A DNA stretch of 57,645 nucleotides from Microbacterium sp. MYb72 (lineage in GTDB: Bacteria > Actinomycetota > Actinomycetes > Actinomycetales > Microbacteriaceae): contig NZ_PCOT01000027.1 of the NCBI RefSeq assembly GCF_002979415.1, positions 1-57,645 on the forward strand, given 5' to 3'. A program made the position numbers and the translations under genes. Shown one piece after another: positions 26,964-34,951 of this stretch (positions within the stretch are counted from its first letter, which is position 1; each line of letters opens with the position of its first letter). The notes beneath the pieces are model-generated. The model ran no database searches. It saw only the letters and a program-made list of their open reading frames with translations, and was not told the origin of the DNA.

Positions 26964-28465
26964 GCGGATGCCTCTCTCTGGTCTGCGGCGAGCTCGTGCA
27001 CGAGATCCTTGGAGGACTCGTACAGCCACCGGTAGCGGTCGAAGAGCTCGTCGTAGAGCGCTCGTACCTCAGGGGCCGGGCGGATGCTCTCGACGATCGG
27101 GTTCCAGTCGCGGATCTCCGCCGGCTCTCCCTCGGCGGTCGCGACCGCGGCGAGGAACGCGGCCCCGAAGCTGGCGCCGATGGTCTTCTCCGGCACCTCC
27201 TGCACGAGGCCGGTGACGTCGGACACGACCTGCAGCCACAGCCGCCCCTGCGTGCCTCCGCCCACCGCGACGATGCGGCGGATGTCGGCGCCGGCGGCGC
27301 GCATGGTCTCGACGTTGTGCCGCACCCCGAGGGCCGTGGCCTCGAGCGCCGCGCGATACAGATCCCCGCGGGTGTGCTCCAGCGCGAGCCCCGCGATGAC
27401 ACCGCGGGCGTCGGGGTCCTGGATCGGCGTCCGCTCCCCGGCGAAGTAGGGCAGCATGAGCAGCCCGCGCGCGCCGGGGCCGGAAACCTCGGCCTCGGCG
27501 AGCAGCTCCGGATAGTCGGCGCCGGTGAGGTCCTTCAGCCAGGCGGTGAGCGCCCCGGAGGTCGAGAGCCCGCCCGCGAGGTTGCGCGTGCCGGGGAAGG
27601 CCCCGGCTGTGGTCCACATCGAGGGGGTGCGGAGGGTCTGCTCCCCCGTCGCCACCGAGTTCGTGAAGACCATGAACATCGTCGTGCCGTACATGAGCAT
27701 GAGGTCGCCGACCTCGTGCGCTCCGACGCTCACGGCCTCGGTCCACGCGTCGATGGTGCCGACGATGACGGGGACGCCCTCCGGGATGCCGGTGAGGGAT
27801 GCCGCGTCGGCGGTGACCGCGCCGGCGATGTCGCCCGCCCAGCGCAGCTCAGGGGCCTCGATAGGGCCCGCGTACCGCTCCCACCACTCGTCGTGCCAGC
27901 GCCCCGCCTCGATGTCGTAGAGGGGCGACACCTGGCTCGCCGACTGGTGGTCGAGCACGTACTCCCCGGTGAGCCGCCTGGCGAGCCACGAGGCGGGCAT
28001 GAACAGGCGACGCGCCCGCGCCCAGGCCTCAGGTTCGCGCTCGGCGATCCACGCGATCTTCGGGCCGCCCGCCTGCGAGGTGAGGAGGGCGCCGCCCACC
28101 CTGGCGATCTCCTCGGCGCCGAGCTCATCGGTCATCCGCTCGATCTGCTCACCGGCTCGGGTGTCCACGCCGTAGAGGATGGCGGGCCGCACGGGCTCGT
28201 CCTCCTCGTCTGCGAGCAGGATGCACGGCCCCATGCCGCTCACGCCGACGCCGACGATCTCGACTCCGGGGACGGCGGCGATCAGCTCACCGGCGAGGGA
28301 GACGAACTCCTCCCACCAGACGCGTCCGTCCATCTCGACCCAGCCGCTGTGCGGGCGGCTCACGTCGTGCGCCCTGCTCGCCGTGGCGAGGATCGCGCCG
28401 TCGGCATCCACGAGCACGCCCTTGCTGCTGGATGTGCCGATGTCCACCCCGAGGGTGCAGCGCAT
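26960..28465 (-). CDS. FGGY-family sugar kinase, probable D-ribulokinase
   Basis: A 501-residue FGGY kinase. I chose ATG 28465 (MRCTLGVDIGTSSSKGVLVD) because a perfect AAGGAGG lies 6 bases ahead. The phosphate-1 loop DIGTSSSKG, the catalytic-base region GTIDAWTEAVSVGAHEVGDLMLMYGTT and the adenosine motif IVAVGGGTQGRLWLQVVSDVTG are intact. FGGY kinases phosphorylate xylulose, ribulose, gluconate or glycerol. With a D-arabinose isomerase-like gene in the operon, D-ribulose is the likely substrate, giving D-ribulose 5-phosphate. A GAAATCGATTTC operator sits inside its promoter spacer. Confidence 0.85.
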   Translation of the reverse strand: MRCTLGVDIGTSSSKGVLVDADGAILATASRAHDVSRPHSGWVEMDGRVWWEEFVSLAGELIAAVPGVEIVGVGVSGMGPCILLADEEDEPVRPAILYGVDTRAGEQIERMTDELGAEEIARVGGALLTSQAGGPKIAWIAEREPEAWARARRLFMPASWLARRLTGEYVLDHQSASQVSPLYDIEAGRWHDEWWERYAGPIEAPELRWAGDIAGAVTADAASLTGIPEGVPVIVGTIDAWTEAVSVGAHEVGDLMLMYGTTMFMVFTNSVATGEQTLRTPSMWTTAGAFPGTRNLAGGLSTSGALTAWLKDLTGADYPELLAEAEVSGPGARGLLMLPYFAGERTPIQDPDARGVIAGLALEHTRGDLYRAALEATALGVRHNVETMRAAGADIRRIVAVGGGTQGRLWLQVVSDVTGLVQEVPEKTIGASFGAAFLAAVATAEGEPAEIRDWNPIVESIRPAPEVRALYDELFDRYRWLYESSKDLVHELAADQREASA

Positions 28466-28512
28466 GGCGTCCTCCTTGAAACCGATGCCGCGAATCATGA
28501 AACCTGTGCGCC

Positions 28513-28542
28513 ACTGTACGCGAAATCGATTTCAAGGCGCAA
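28513..28542 (-). promoter_or_regulatory. promoter with operator in the spacer, kinase-GH116-isomerase operon
   Basis: Read on the minus strand: -35 TTGCGC (28537-28542), an 18-base spacer containing GAAATCGATTTC (28522-28533), and -10 TACAGT (28513-28518). A bound LacI protein would block polymerase directly. A small palindrome AGGCGCAAGCGCCT (28535-28548) overlaps the -35 box. The same layout recurs at 37423-37451. Confidence 0.65.
28522..28533. promoter_or_regulatory. LacI operator GAAATCGATTTC, copy 1
   Basis: A perfect 12-base palindrome between the LacI stop and the kinase start. It is one of four copies in this locus (others near 29643, 37432 and 38656), each at a gene start. Confidence 0.75.
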
Positions 28543-28572
28543 GCGCCTGAGGGAGCATCCGTCCGGATCGGC

Positions 28573-29559
28573 TCAGACGCGCAGGGCCGAGGCGGGCTGC
28601 ACCTCGTTGCGGAGCACGATCGTGCGCGCCGGCTGGGTGTCGCCGCCGATGCGCTCGAGCAGCATTCGGGCCGCCGTGACGCCCATGTGGCGCGCGGGCA
28701 GCCGCACGACCGTCACCGCGGTCGGCGACAGCGTGGTGAAGGGCAGGGAGCCGATGACGGCGACGCCCACCTTGGGCGGGGTGAGCCCCCGCTCGGTGAG
28801 CACCTGGATCGCCCCCACCCCGATGAGGTTGTTTCCGGCGACGACAGCGTCGGGCGGTTCGGGCAGGGCCAGCAGCTCCTCCATCGCCGCGCGACCGCCG
28901 TCCACGCGGAAGGTCGCGAAGCGCGCCAGGGACTCGATGTCGGCATCCGGCTGTGCGGCCGACAGGGCGGAGCGCCACCCGGCCGCACGCTCGGCGGCGG
29001 TGTCGATGTGCTCGGGGCCGCCGATGTAGGCGATACGGCGGTATCCCGCGTTGATCAGGTCCTGTGTCGCCGAGGTGCCGGCGGCGCGGTTGGCCATGAC
29101 GACCCCGTCGATGTCGTAGCTCGTGCTGCGGTCGACGGCCACCACCGGCCGCCCCGTCGCGAGGATCTCATCGAGGCTGGTGCCCTCGTCGGCGGTCGCG
29201 ATGATGACGCCCGACATGTGCTCGGCGACCGCGATGCGCAGGTAGGTCGCCTCCTTCACGGTCTGCGAATCGGAGTTGCACAGCACGACGGAGTAGCCGG
29301 CCTCGGAGGCGACGTCCTCGACGCCGCGGGCCATCTCGGTGAAATAGGGGTTCTCGATGTCGGGGATGACGAGGGCGATGACCTCGGAGCTCTGGCGGCG
29401 GAGCGTGCGCGCGGTGCGGTTCGGCGTGAAGTTCAGCTTCGCCGCGGCATCCCGCACGGCGGCCACCTTCTCGTCGGAGACGCTCGTGCCGTTGAACACG
29501 CGCGAGACCGTCGCGGGAGAGACGCCCGCGAGCGCCGCGACGTCGTAGATCGTAGCCAT
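28573..29559 (-). CDS. LacI-family regulator of the D-arabinan locus
   Basis: A 328-residue LacI protein starting at ATG 29559 (MATIYDVAALAGVSPATVSRVFNGTSVSDEKVAAVRDAAAKLNFTPNRTARTLRR). The periplasmic-binding-like domain follows (VIALVIPDIENPYFTEMARGVEDVASEAGYSVVLCNSDS ... AVVAGNNLIGVGAIQVLTERG). It is divergent from the GH172 gene and upstream of the kinase operon. The repeated palindrome GAAATCGATTTC around it is the best candidate operator. The inducer is probably D-arabinose or a D-arabino-oligosaccharide (inference). Confidence 0.9.
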   Translation of the reverse strand: MATIYDVAALAGVSPATVSRVFNGTSVSDEKVAAVRDAAAKLNFTPNRTARTLRRQSSEVIALVIPDIENPYFTEMARGVEDVASEAGYSVVLCNSDSQTVKEATYLRIAVAEHMSGVIIATADEGTSLDEILATGRPVVAVDRSTSYDIDGVVMANRAAGTSATQDLINAGYRRIAYIGGPEHIDTAAERAAGWRSALSAAQPDADIESLARFATFRVDGGRAAMEELLALPEPPDAVVAGNNLIGVGAIQVLTERGLTPPKVGVAVIGSLPFTTLSPTAVTVVRLPARHMGVTAARMLLERIGGDTQPARTIVLRNEVQPASALRV

Positions 29560-29641
29560 GCCCACCCTCACTGCTGCCCCGACCCCGTCGGAGATGAAAG
29601 CAACAGTAGCGCGCAGGAGGGCGATCTATGGCGTTCAGGAG

Positions 29642-29657
29642 TGAAATCGATTACATT
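29642..29657 (+). promoter_or_regulatory. LacI operator overlapping the -10 of a leaderless GH172 gene
   Basis: TGAAATCGATTACA (29642-29655) is a one-mismatch version of the operator. The overlapping TACATT (29652-29657) is a fair -10 box, and exactly 7 bases separate it from ATG 29665. No ribosome-binding site is present, so the mRNA is probably leaderless. Confidence 0.6.
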
Positions 29658-29664
29658 GGCGCTC

Positions 29665-30798
29665 ATGACTTTCACACCCTCCGATCTGGCATCCCTCGCA
29701 GCGCTGCGCCCCGTGCAGACGCGGTCGATCTCGCCGGAGAACTTCGATGGATCCGCTGGGGGCGGGGGCCGGGCGACCGAGGGAACGGGGGCCTCGTGCG
29801 CCCGCGACCTCGGCCCCGGCTGGAAGATCTCGCCGAGCGTCGACGTGAAGGCGGGAGAGACCTTCGACCTCGCCCGCATCCAGGGAGCGGGCAAGATCAC
29901 GCACATCTGGATCACCACCCACACCGACAACTGGCGCACGCTCCTGCTGCGCGCCTACTGGGACGGCGCAGACGAGCCGGCCGTCGAGGTCCCCTACGGC
30001 GACTTCTTCTGCAACGGCTGGGGCGTCTTCGCGCAGGTGAACTCGCAGGCCATCGCCGCGAACCCGCACGGCGGCTTCAACTCGTACTGGCCCATGCCGT
30101 TCCGCGACGGCGCGCGCCTCACGATCGAGAACACCTCGGACGTCGACGTGCGCATCTACTACCAGGTGACGTACGAGATCGGCGGCGACCACTCAAACGA
30201 CGCGTACTTCCACGCGCAGTGGCGGCGCTCGAACCCGCTCGAGGACCTCACGCCCCACGTCATCCTGGAGGGCATCGAAGGCCGGGGTCAGTACGTCGGC
30301 ACCTACATCGCCTGGGGCGTGAACTCCAACGGCTGGTGGGGCGAGGGCGAGATCAAGTTCTACCTCGATGACGACACCGAGTACCCCACCATCTGCGGAA
30401 CCGGCACCGAGGACTACTTCGGCGGCGCGTGGAACTTCGACATCCCGGGCAAGGGATACACCGAGTTCTCCACGCCCTACCTCGGGATGCCGCAGGTCAT
30501 CAAGCCCGATGGGCTGTACGTGAGTCAGCAGCGGTTCGGCATGTACCGCTGGCACCTGCTCGACCCGATCCACTTCGCCACCGGCATCCCGAAGGTCGAC
30601 ATCCAGGCGCTCGGATGGCGCAGCGGCTGGCGCTACCTGCCGCTCCGCGACGACATCGCCTCCACGGCGATGTTCTACCTCGACCGCCCCACGGCTCGTC
30701 GACCGAAGACTCCGACCGCAGACGACCTGGAGGTGCACCTAGGCACGGCCCCGGTGCCCGACATCGGGGCGACCCCGCCGCGCGAGCCGCGGGGCTGA
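29665..30798 (+). CDS. GH172 (DUF2961) enzyme, probable exo-alpha-D-arabinofuranosidase
   Basis: A 377-residue cytoplasmic protein with the DUF2961 features GKITHIWITTHTDNWRTLLLRAYWDGADEPAVEVPYGDFFCNGWG and ICGTGTEDYFGGAWNF. Glu249 in GTEDYF matches the family nucleophile, and Glu267 in GYTEFSTPYLG is a fair candidate for the acid/base. GH172 members hydrolyse alpha-D-fructofuranosidic or alpha-D-arabinofuranosidic bonds. The linked GH183 and GH116 genes point to D-arabinan. ATG 29665 is the only sensible start, and the transcript looks leaderless. It is followed after 10 bases by a P-loop protein. Confidence 0.88.
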   Translation: MTFTPSDLASLAALRPVQTRSISPENFDGSAGGGGRATEGTGASCARDLGPGWKISPSVDVKAGETFDLARIQGAGKITHIWITTHTDNWRTLLLRAYWDGADEPAVEVPYGDFFCNGWGVFAQVNSQAIAANPHGGFNSYWPMPFRDGARLTIENTSDVDVRIYYQVTYEIGGDHSNDAYFHAQWRRSNPLEDLTPHVILEGIEGRGQYVGTYIAWGVNSNGWWGEGEIKFYLDDDTEYPTICGTGTEDYFGGAWNFDIPGKGYTEFSTPYLGMPQVIKPDGLYVSQQRFGMYRWHLLDPIHFATGIPKVDIQALGWRSGWRYLPLRDDIASTAMFYLDRPTARRPKTPTADDLEVHLGTAPVPDIGATPPREPRG

Positions 30799-30808
30799 CG
30801 GAGGACGG

Positions 30809-31396
30809 ATGCTGTTCTCTCTGACCGGTGCGAGCGGCGCGGGCAAGTCGACCGTGCTGGCGCACCTCGAGACCGTGGACTGGGGAGTCCCGGTCCGCTG
30901 CGTGGAGTTCGACTCGATCGGGGTTCCCGACGGGGCGGACACCGCGTGGCGGCACGGCGCCGTCGAGCACTGGGTTCAGCAGGCGCTGATCGCCCAGGCC
31001 GACGGCGCCCACGTGCTGTTGTGCGGCCAGGTGCCGATGGGCGAGCTCCTCGCCGCGCCCTCCGCCGATCAGCTCGACGGCATCCGCGTGTGCCTGCTCG
31101 ACTGCTCCGCCGACGTGCGCACGGAGCGGCTGGTGCACCGCGGCGAGCATCTGGAGGCGATCGTGCACCACAACCGCTTCGGCGAGTGGTTCCGCGCGCA
31201 CACCCTCGACCCCCGGCACGCCCCGGAGGTGATCCGCGTCACGAGCCCCCTGCCGATGCGGTGGGAGCGCTGGGCCGACCTGGAACCGGGAGACCCGCGC
31301 TGGTCGGCCGAGATCATCGACACGGAGGCGCTGACCCCGCAGGAGGTCGCGGCATCCGTCGAATCCTGGGTGCGCCGCGAGCTCACCGCACTCTGA
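30809..31396 (+). CDS. P-loop kinase-like ATP-binding protein
   Basis: A 195-residue soluble protein with a strong ribosome-binding site (GGAGGA). The Walker A loop is GASGAGKST (residues 7-15), and a LID-like basic segment (RTERLVHRGEH) and an acidic VEFDSIG strand follow the pattern of small-molecule kinases (adenylate, gluconate or shikimate kinase-like). The substrate cannot be identified. It lies 10 bases downstream of the GH172 gene on the same strand, so it is probably cotranscribed under the D-arabinan LacI regulator. A role in that pathway is possible but unproven. Confidence 0.7.
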   Translation: MLFSLTGASGAGKSTVLAHLETVDWGVPVRCVEFDSIGVPDGADTAWRHGAVEHWVQQALIAQADGAHVLLCGQVPMGELLAAPSADQLDGIRVCLLDCSADVRTERLVHRGEHLEAIVHHNRFGEWFRAHTLDPRHAPEVIRVTSPLPMRWERWADLEPGDPRWSAEIIDTEALTPQEVAASVESWVRRELTAL

Positions 31397-31402
31397 GGAT
31401 CT

Positions 31403-31467
31403 CCGCTCCCGTCGCGAAACCTCCCGGTATGGATGCCGATTTCCGGGATCTTCTGCGACGGGAGCGG
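31403..31467. repeat. palindromic intergenic element, family B copy 2
   Basis: Outer arms of 13 perfect base pairs (31403-31415 and 31455-31467) continue with an imperfect inner stem (TCCCGG/CCGGGA). The sequence CCCGTCGCGAAA..TCCCG.TAT and its partner match copy 1 at 10985-11041. Both copies separate convergent genes. Confidence 0.6.
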
Positions 31468-31483
31468 CTATCGGGCCATCTCA

Positions 31484-31513
31484 GGATGCCGCGGCGTGTC
31501 CGCCGCGGCATCC
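31484..31513. terminator. hairpin between the P-loop and DoxX genes
   Basis: A perfect 13-bp stem (31484-31496 and 31501-31513) with a 4-base loop TGTC lies 32 bases past the DoxX stop. It forms a tandem pair with element B copy 2 and can end transcription from either side. Confidence 0.65.
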
Positions 31514-31545
31514 GAAACCGTGCCCGGTGAGACGGGCGATCCTGC

Positions 31546-31986
31546 TCAGGCCAGCCAGGCGGGCGCGCGTCCGCGCAGGAACGCGCCGTCGAGGGAGAAG
31601 CGTCCGGCGCCGGTGAACGCCAGCGCGAGGGCCGCGACGCCGAGGACGGCGACGAACTCGTAGCCGCCTTCGCCGACCCAGAGGCCGGCCGGGAGGTGCA
31701 CGGCGACGATCGCGACGAGCATGTCGATCGCCAGCAGGATGCCGACGGGACGCGTGAACAGCCCGAGGGCGAGCAGGATGCCGCCGATGAGCTCGACGAA
31801 CGCGACGACGGGCGCCGCGATCTCGGGGAGCGGGACTCCCATGTCGGCGAAGCTGCCGATGGTCCCAGGAAGGGTGTACTCGAAGATCTTCTGCGCACCG
31901 TGGGCGGCGAAGATCAGACCGACCACGACGCGCAGGACGAGGAGTCCCAGCGAGGCGGAGGCGGAGGGGGCGGTGGTGTTCGTCAT
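31546..31986 (-). CDS. DoxX family membrane protein
   Basis: A 146-residue protein with four membrane helices and the DoxX signature (LGLLVLRVVVGLIFAAHGAQKIFEY, then VVAFVELIGGILLALGLFTRPVGILLAIDMLVAIVAVHL). ATG 31986 has GGAAGAA 7 bases upstream. DoxX proteins are linked to thiosulfate oxidation or redox defence, but most actinobacterial copies are uncharacterised. It stands alone between terminator-like hairpins and the kinase-like gene upstream. Confidence 0.85.
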   Translation of the reverse strand: MTNTTAPSASASLGLLVLRVVVGLIFAAHGAQKIFEYTLPGTIGSFADMGVPLPEIAAPVVAFVELIGGILLALGLFTRPVGILLAIDMLVAIVAVHLPAGLWVGEGGYEFVAVLGVAALALAFTGAGRFSLDGAFLRGRAPAWLA

Positions 31987-32146
31987 GAGGAGTTCTTCCT
32001 TCGTGGCAGGACACCCGCGCGCCAGGCGCGGAGCAGGGTCGTTCCCTGCCGACCACGCTAGGAAGCGGTTCTATCCGTCTCCTGTGCGTGTGACGTCCCG
32101 TTACCGCTCGCTCCATCGGCGCGCCCGCACGGCCCCCTCCACGTCG

Positions 32147-32872
32147 TCACGTCATCCACCTCGCCATGGCATCCCGGAGAACGGGGATCTGCTGCCCGTA
32201 CAGGTCGCGCGCCTCGTGCGCCCACGAGCTCTGCCCTCCGTCCCGCTCGACCTGGCGAAGCTCATGGCAGATCGCCGTCGCCCAGTTCAGGATGCCGTCA
32301 GCCGTCATCGCCATCCGGGCGCCGAGGAAGATCGACCGCAACGACTCGGCCCCCCACCCGTTCACGAGCAGCGTCGCCCAGTCCAGGCCGTTCACGGCGC
32401 TCCGCCCCGACCACTCGAAGTCGATCACGCCGACGCCGTCCTCATCGACGATCACGTTCGACGGGATGAGGTCGCCGTGCTGGAATCGTCGGTCCGCGTG
32501 CCGTTCATGCTCGCCGAGGAGGTCGATCTCCGCTGTGCTGAGAAGGCCACGCTCGCGTCCCCAGCCGAGTCGACGGCGATAGTCGACCCGATGTCCGTCC
32601 ACCGGCGACTCCCACCCGGCGGTGGAGAGCGCGAGGTCGAGGCACTGCTGCGCGGTCGCCGGCGACACGCCCCGATCGAGGGTCTTCCCCTCGCCGAGCA
32701 CTGCACCGTCGAGGCGACGCAACACCATCCCCTCCGACCCCCAGGAGACGAGTCGCGGGGCCCGAAAGGGCGGGGGTACGACCTCCATGGCGAGATAGTG
32801 CAGCGCCTCGTTGACGGATCGCTCGCGAGAACGCCCCGTCTTGACGACGTCCTCTGCCGAACCACTGTCCAT
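32147..32872 (-). CDS. aminoglycoside-phosphotransferase-fold kinase with short N-lobe
   Basis: A 241-residue APH/choline-kinase-like protein. The catalytic loop is RFQHGDLIPSNVIVDEDGVGVIDFEWSG, with the Brenner motif HGDxxxxN and the metal-binding DFE-type aspartate. Residues 8-22 supply a VVKTG lysine and a following glutamate, so the protein begins almost at strand 3 of the N-lobe and lacks the usual glycine-rich strands. An in-frame TAG lies 9 codons upstream of ATG 32872, which has GGAGGA close by, so the short form is real. The substrate is unknown, and nothing indicates drug resistance. It follows the GH183 gene by 52 bases. Confidence 0.75.
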   Translation of the reverse strand: MDSGSAEDVVKTGRSRERSVNEALHYLAMEVVPPPFRAPRLVSWGSEGMVLRRLDGAVLGEGKTLDRGVSPATAQQCLDLALSTAGWESPVDGHRVDYRRRLGWGRERGLLSTAEIDLLGEHERHADRRFQHGDLIPSNVIVDEDGVGVIDFEWSGRSAVNGLDWATLLVNGWGAESLRSIFLGARMAMTADGILNWATAICHELRQVERDGGQSSWAHEARDLYGQQIPVLRDAMARWMT

Positions 32873-32924
32873 GGCTCCTCCTCGCCGCGCCGCCCGCTAC
32901 ACACCGCGCACCGCGCGGCGTCGC

Positions 32925-34025
32925 TCAGACGAGCCCCTGCACCCGGAACTGCTCGGAGTGGTAGACGCTGTTGTTGTCGGTGCGCCACTGGCTGACGCTG
33001 AGGTGGAGGTCGGACAGCGTCGACCCGGGGATGATGTATCCGCCGTAGAGCTGCGCCACGTGCGAGGCGTCCTCCTGGTTCCACTCCGACCCCGTGAGCA
33101 GGGTGGTCTTCGTGGCCGTGTAGAGGTTGTCGGTGGGCGTGTTCAGCACCATCGCGTCGATCCGATATGCGCCGGAGTTGAACCACGTGAGGATCCATTT
33201 GCCGCCGAGGGGCCGCAGGCACATCTCGCCGAACGTGCCGCCCAGCACCTCGGTGACCGGCTTGCCCCATCCCCACGAGCCGTTCGCGTACCCCCAGGGC
33301 TGGTAGGCCGACAGCGTGGTCATGTTGTTCGACGGGACCCGGTAGAGCACGATGCCCTTGTCGCGCTGGAAGCCGGTGCCGTAGATGTACACGTAGCCGT
33401 CGTTGCCCTCGCCCCACGTGATGCACTGGAACTTGCCACCGGCCATGTCCGCGGGGAACTGCAGCCCGGTGTGCTGCCAGGTCGCGCCGTTGTCGTCGGA
33501 CTTCCACAGCTCCGTCCAGCGCACCGTGCCGAACTGCGGGCCGTTGACGATCGCGTGCAGGTACATCCGCGAGCCGATCGTGATGACGTCCGACGGGATG
33601 ACGGTCGTGAAGTAGTTGTCGTGCGGGTAGTACCAGAGCTGCGGGGCCGTGCCCTGCGTGTTCGCGCCGGCACCCGCGCAGCCGTTGAACGTGACGCCGG
33701 AGACGAGGTTCGTGGTCGACGAGTACAGCGCCACCGGCGAGCGCCAGTTCGCGCCGCCGACGTGGTCGGCCCAGGTGTCGCCGAACATGAACAGCATCCG
33801 TCCGTCGGGCGTGCGCGCGGGGATGCCGAGATCCGTCGCCCCCACCCCGTACTGCAGGGGCGCCTGGGTTCCGGCCAGCACCTTGACCCTCGTCACGGTG
33901 AGACCGGCGGCGGATGCCGGTGGCGCGGGGGCCGTCGCGGCGATGAAGGCCGCGCCGATCACCGCTGCTCCCTGGATGAGTCCTCGGCGGCTGATGCCGC
34001 GCTCGTTCGTGCTCTCGGTCTCCAT
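32925..34025 (-). CDS. GH183 (DUF4185) endo-D-arabinanase, Tat-exported
   Basis: A 366-residue secreted protein. The N terminus has a twin-arginine signal (ISRRGLIQGAAVIGAAFIAATAPAPPASA). The mature part is the five-bladed DUF4185 propeller. The acidic pair expected to be catalytic is in ATDLGIPARTPDGRMLFMFGDTWAD, with aspartates 18 residues apart, as in other family members. GH183 enzymes cleave D-arabinofuranan internally. It is the last gene of the operon binding protein-permease-permease-GH183, 32 bases after the permease, with a GAGAGGAG ribosome-binding site. It would act outside the cell to release importable oligosaccharides. Confidence 0.85.
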   Translation of the reverse strand: METESTNERGISRRGLIQGAAVIGAAFIAATAPAPPASAAGLTVTRVKVLAGTQAPLQYGVGATDLGIPARTPDGRMLFMFGDTWADHVGGANWRSPVALYSSTTNLVSGVTFNGCAGAGANTQGTAPQLWYYPHDNYFTTVIPSDVITIGSRMYLHAIVNGPQFGTVRWTELWKSDDNGATWQHTGLQFPADMAGGKFQCITWGEGNDGYVYIYGTGFQRDKGIVLYRVPSNNMTTLSAYQPWGYANGSWGWGKPVTEVLGGTFGEMCLRPLGGKWILTWFNSGAYRIDAMVLNTPTDNLYTATKTTLLTGSEWNQEDASHVAQLYGGYIIPGSTLSDLHLSVSQWRTDNNSVYHSEQFRVQGLV

Positions 34026-34057
34026 CGACCGCTCCTCTCGTCACCGCATGGGTACTG

Positions 34058-34951
34058 CTACTTGAGACCTGCCATCTTGATGTTGCCGATGATCTGCCGC
34101 TGGAAGATCAGGAAGAGGATGATGACCGGGGCCGCGGCCAGCACGGAGCCGGCCATGAGCAGTCCGAGCTCGGTGCTGCGCTCGGAGCGGAACGTCGCGA
34201 GGTACTGCTGCAGCACGAACTTCTCCGGCGAGGTGATCGTGAGGATCGGCCAGACGTACGAGTTCCAGTAGGCCAGGAAGGCGGTGATCCCCATCACGAC
34301 GAAAGGCGGCTTGGAGAGCGGCAGGAAGATCCGCCAGAAGATGCCGAACCTGCCGCAGCCGTCGAGCATCGCCGCCTCTTCGAGGCTCTTCGGGATGTTC
34401 AGGTAGAACTGCCGGATGAAGAACACCATGCCCGCGCTCGCGAGCCCGGGGATGACGAGCACGGCGAGCGTGTCGAGCATCGCCAGCCGGGTGACGACGA
34501 TGAAGCTGGTGAGCAGGATCGTCATGCCGGGGATGAACATGGTCGTGATGATGATCGCCCAGATCAGTCCCTTGAAGCGGAAGTCCAGCCGCGCGAAGGC
34601 GTACGCCGCGAGGGAGTTCACCGCGAGGCTGCCGACCGTGAACAGCACGGCCCCGAAGAACGTCCAGATCATCGTCCGGAGGAAGGTCGGGTCGGCGAGG
34701 ATCTGCGCGTAGTTCTGCCACAGCCACACCTCGGGGAAGAACTGGAAGGGCGTCTCGACGACCTCGGTCTTCGACTTGAAGCCGGCGATCACCATCCAGG
34801 CGAGCGGGAACAGCGACGCGACCACGAACAGCGCGCCGACGATCACCTTGCCGAGGAGGACGAGCCATCCTCCGGCGCTGCGCGGCGTCCGCGTCGAGCG
34901 CGGCTCCTTGCCGGCGAGGACGATGCGGGTGGTCTCCTGCATGACGGCCAT
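34058..34951 (-). CDS. CUT1 sugar ABC permease (MalG-like), D-arabinan locus
   Basis: A 297-residue permease starting at ATG 34951 (MAVMQETTRIVLAG), where the A is shared with the upstream TGA. It has six hydrophobic segments, the coupling loop FYLNIPKSLEEAAMLDGCGRFGIFWRIFLPLSKPP and the MalG-type ending AAPVIILFLIFQRQIIGNIKMAGLK. It pairs with the overlapping permease and should import D-arabino-oligosaccharides. As in the first locus, no ATPase gene is present. Confidence 0.9.
   Translation of the reverse strand: MAVMQETTRIVLAGKEPRSTRTPRSAGGWLVLLGKVIVGALFVVASLFPLAWMVIAGFKSKTEVVETPFQFFPEVWLWQNYAQILADPTFLRTMIWTFFGAVLFTVGSLAVNSLAAYAFARLDFRFKGLIWAIIITTMFIPGMTILLTSFIVVTRLAMLDTLAVLVIPGLASAGMVFFIRQFYLNIPKSLEEAAMLDGCGRFGIFWRIFLPLSKPPFVVMGITAFLAYWNSYVWPILTITSPEKFVLQQYLATFRSERSTELGLLMAGSVLAAAPVIILFLIFQRQIIGNIKMAGLK

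Noticed and set aside
32147..32872. Aminoglycoside resistance gene
   Set aside because: Only the general kinase fold is visible, the N-lobe is short, and no mobile element or resistance context is present.
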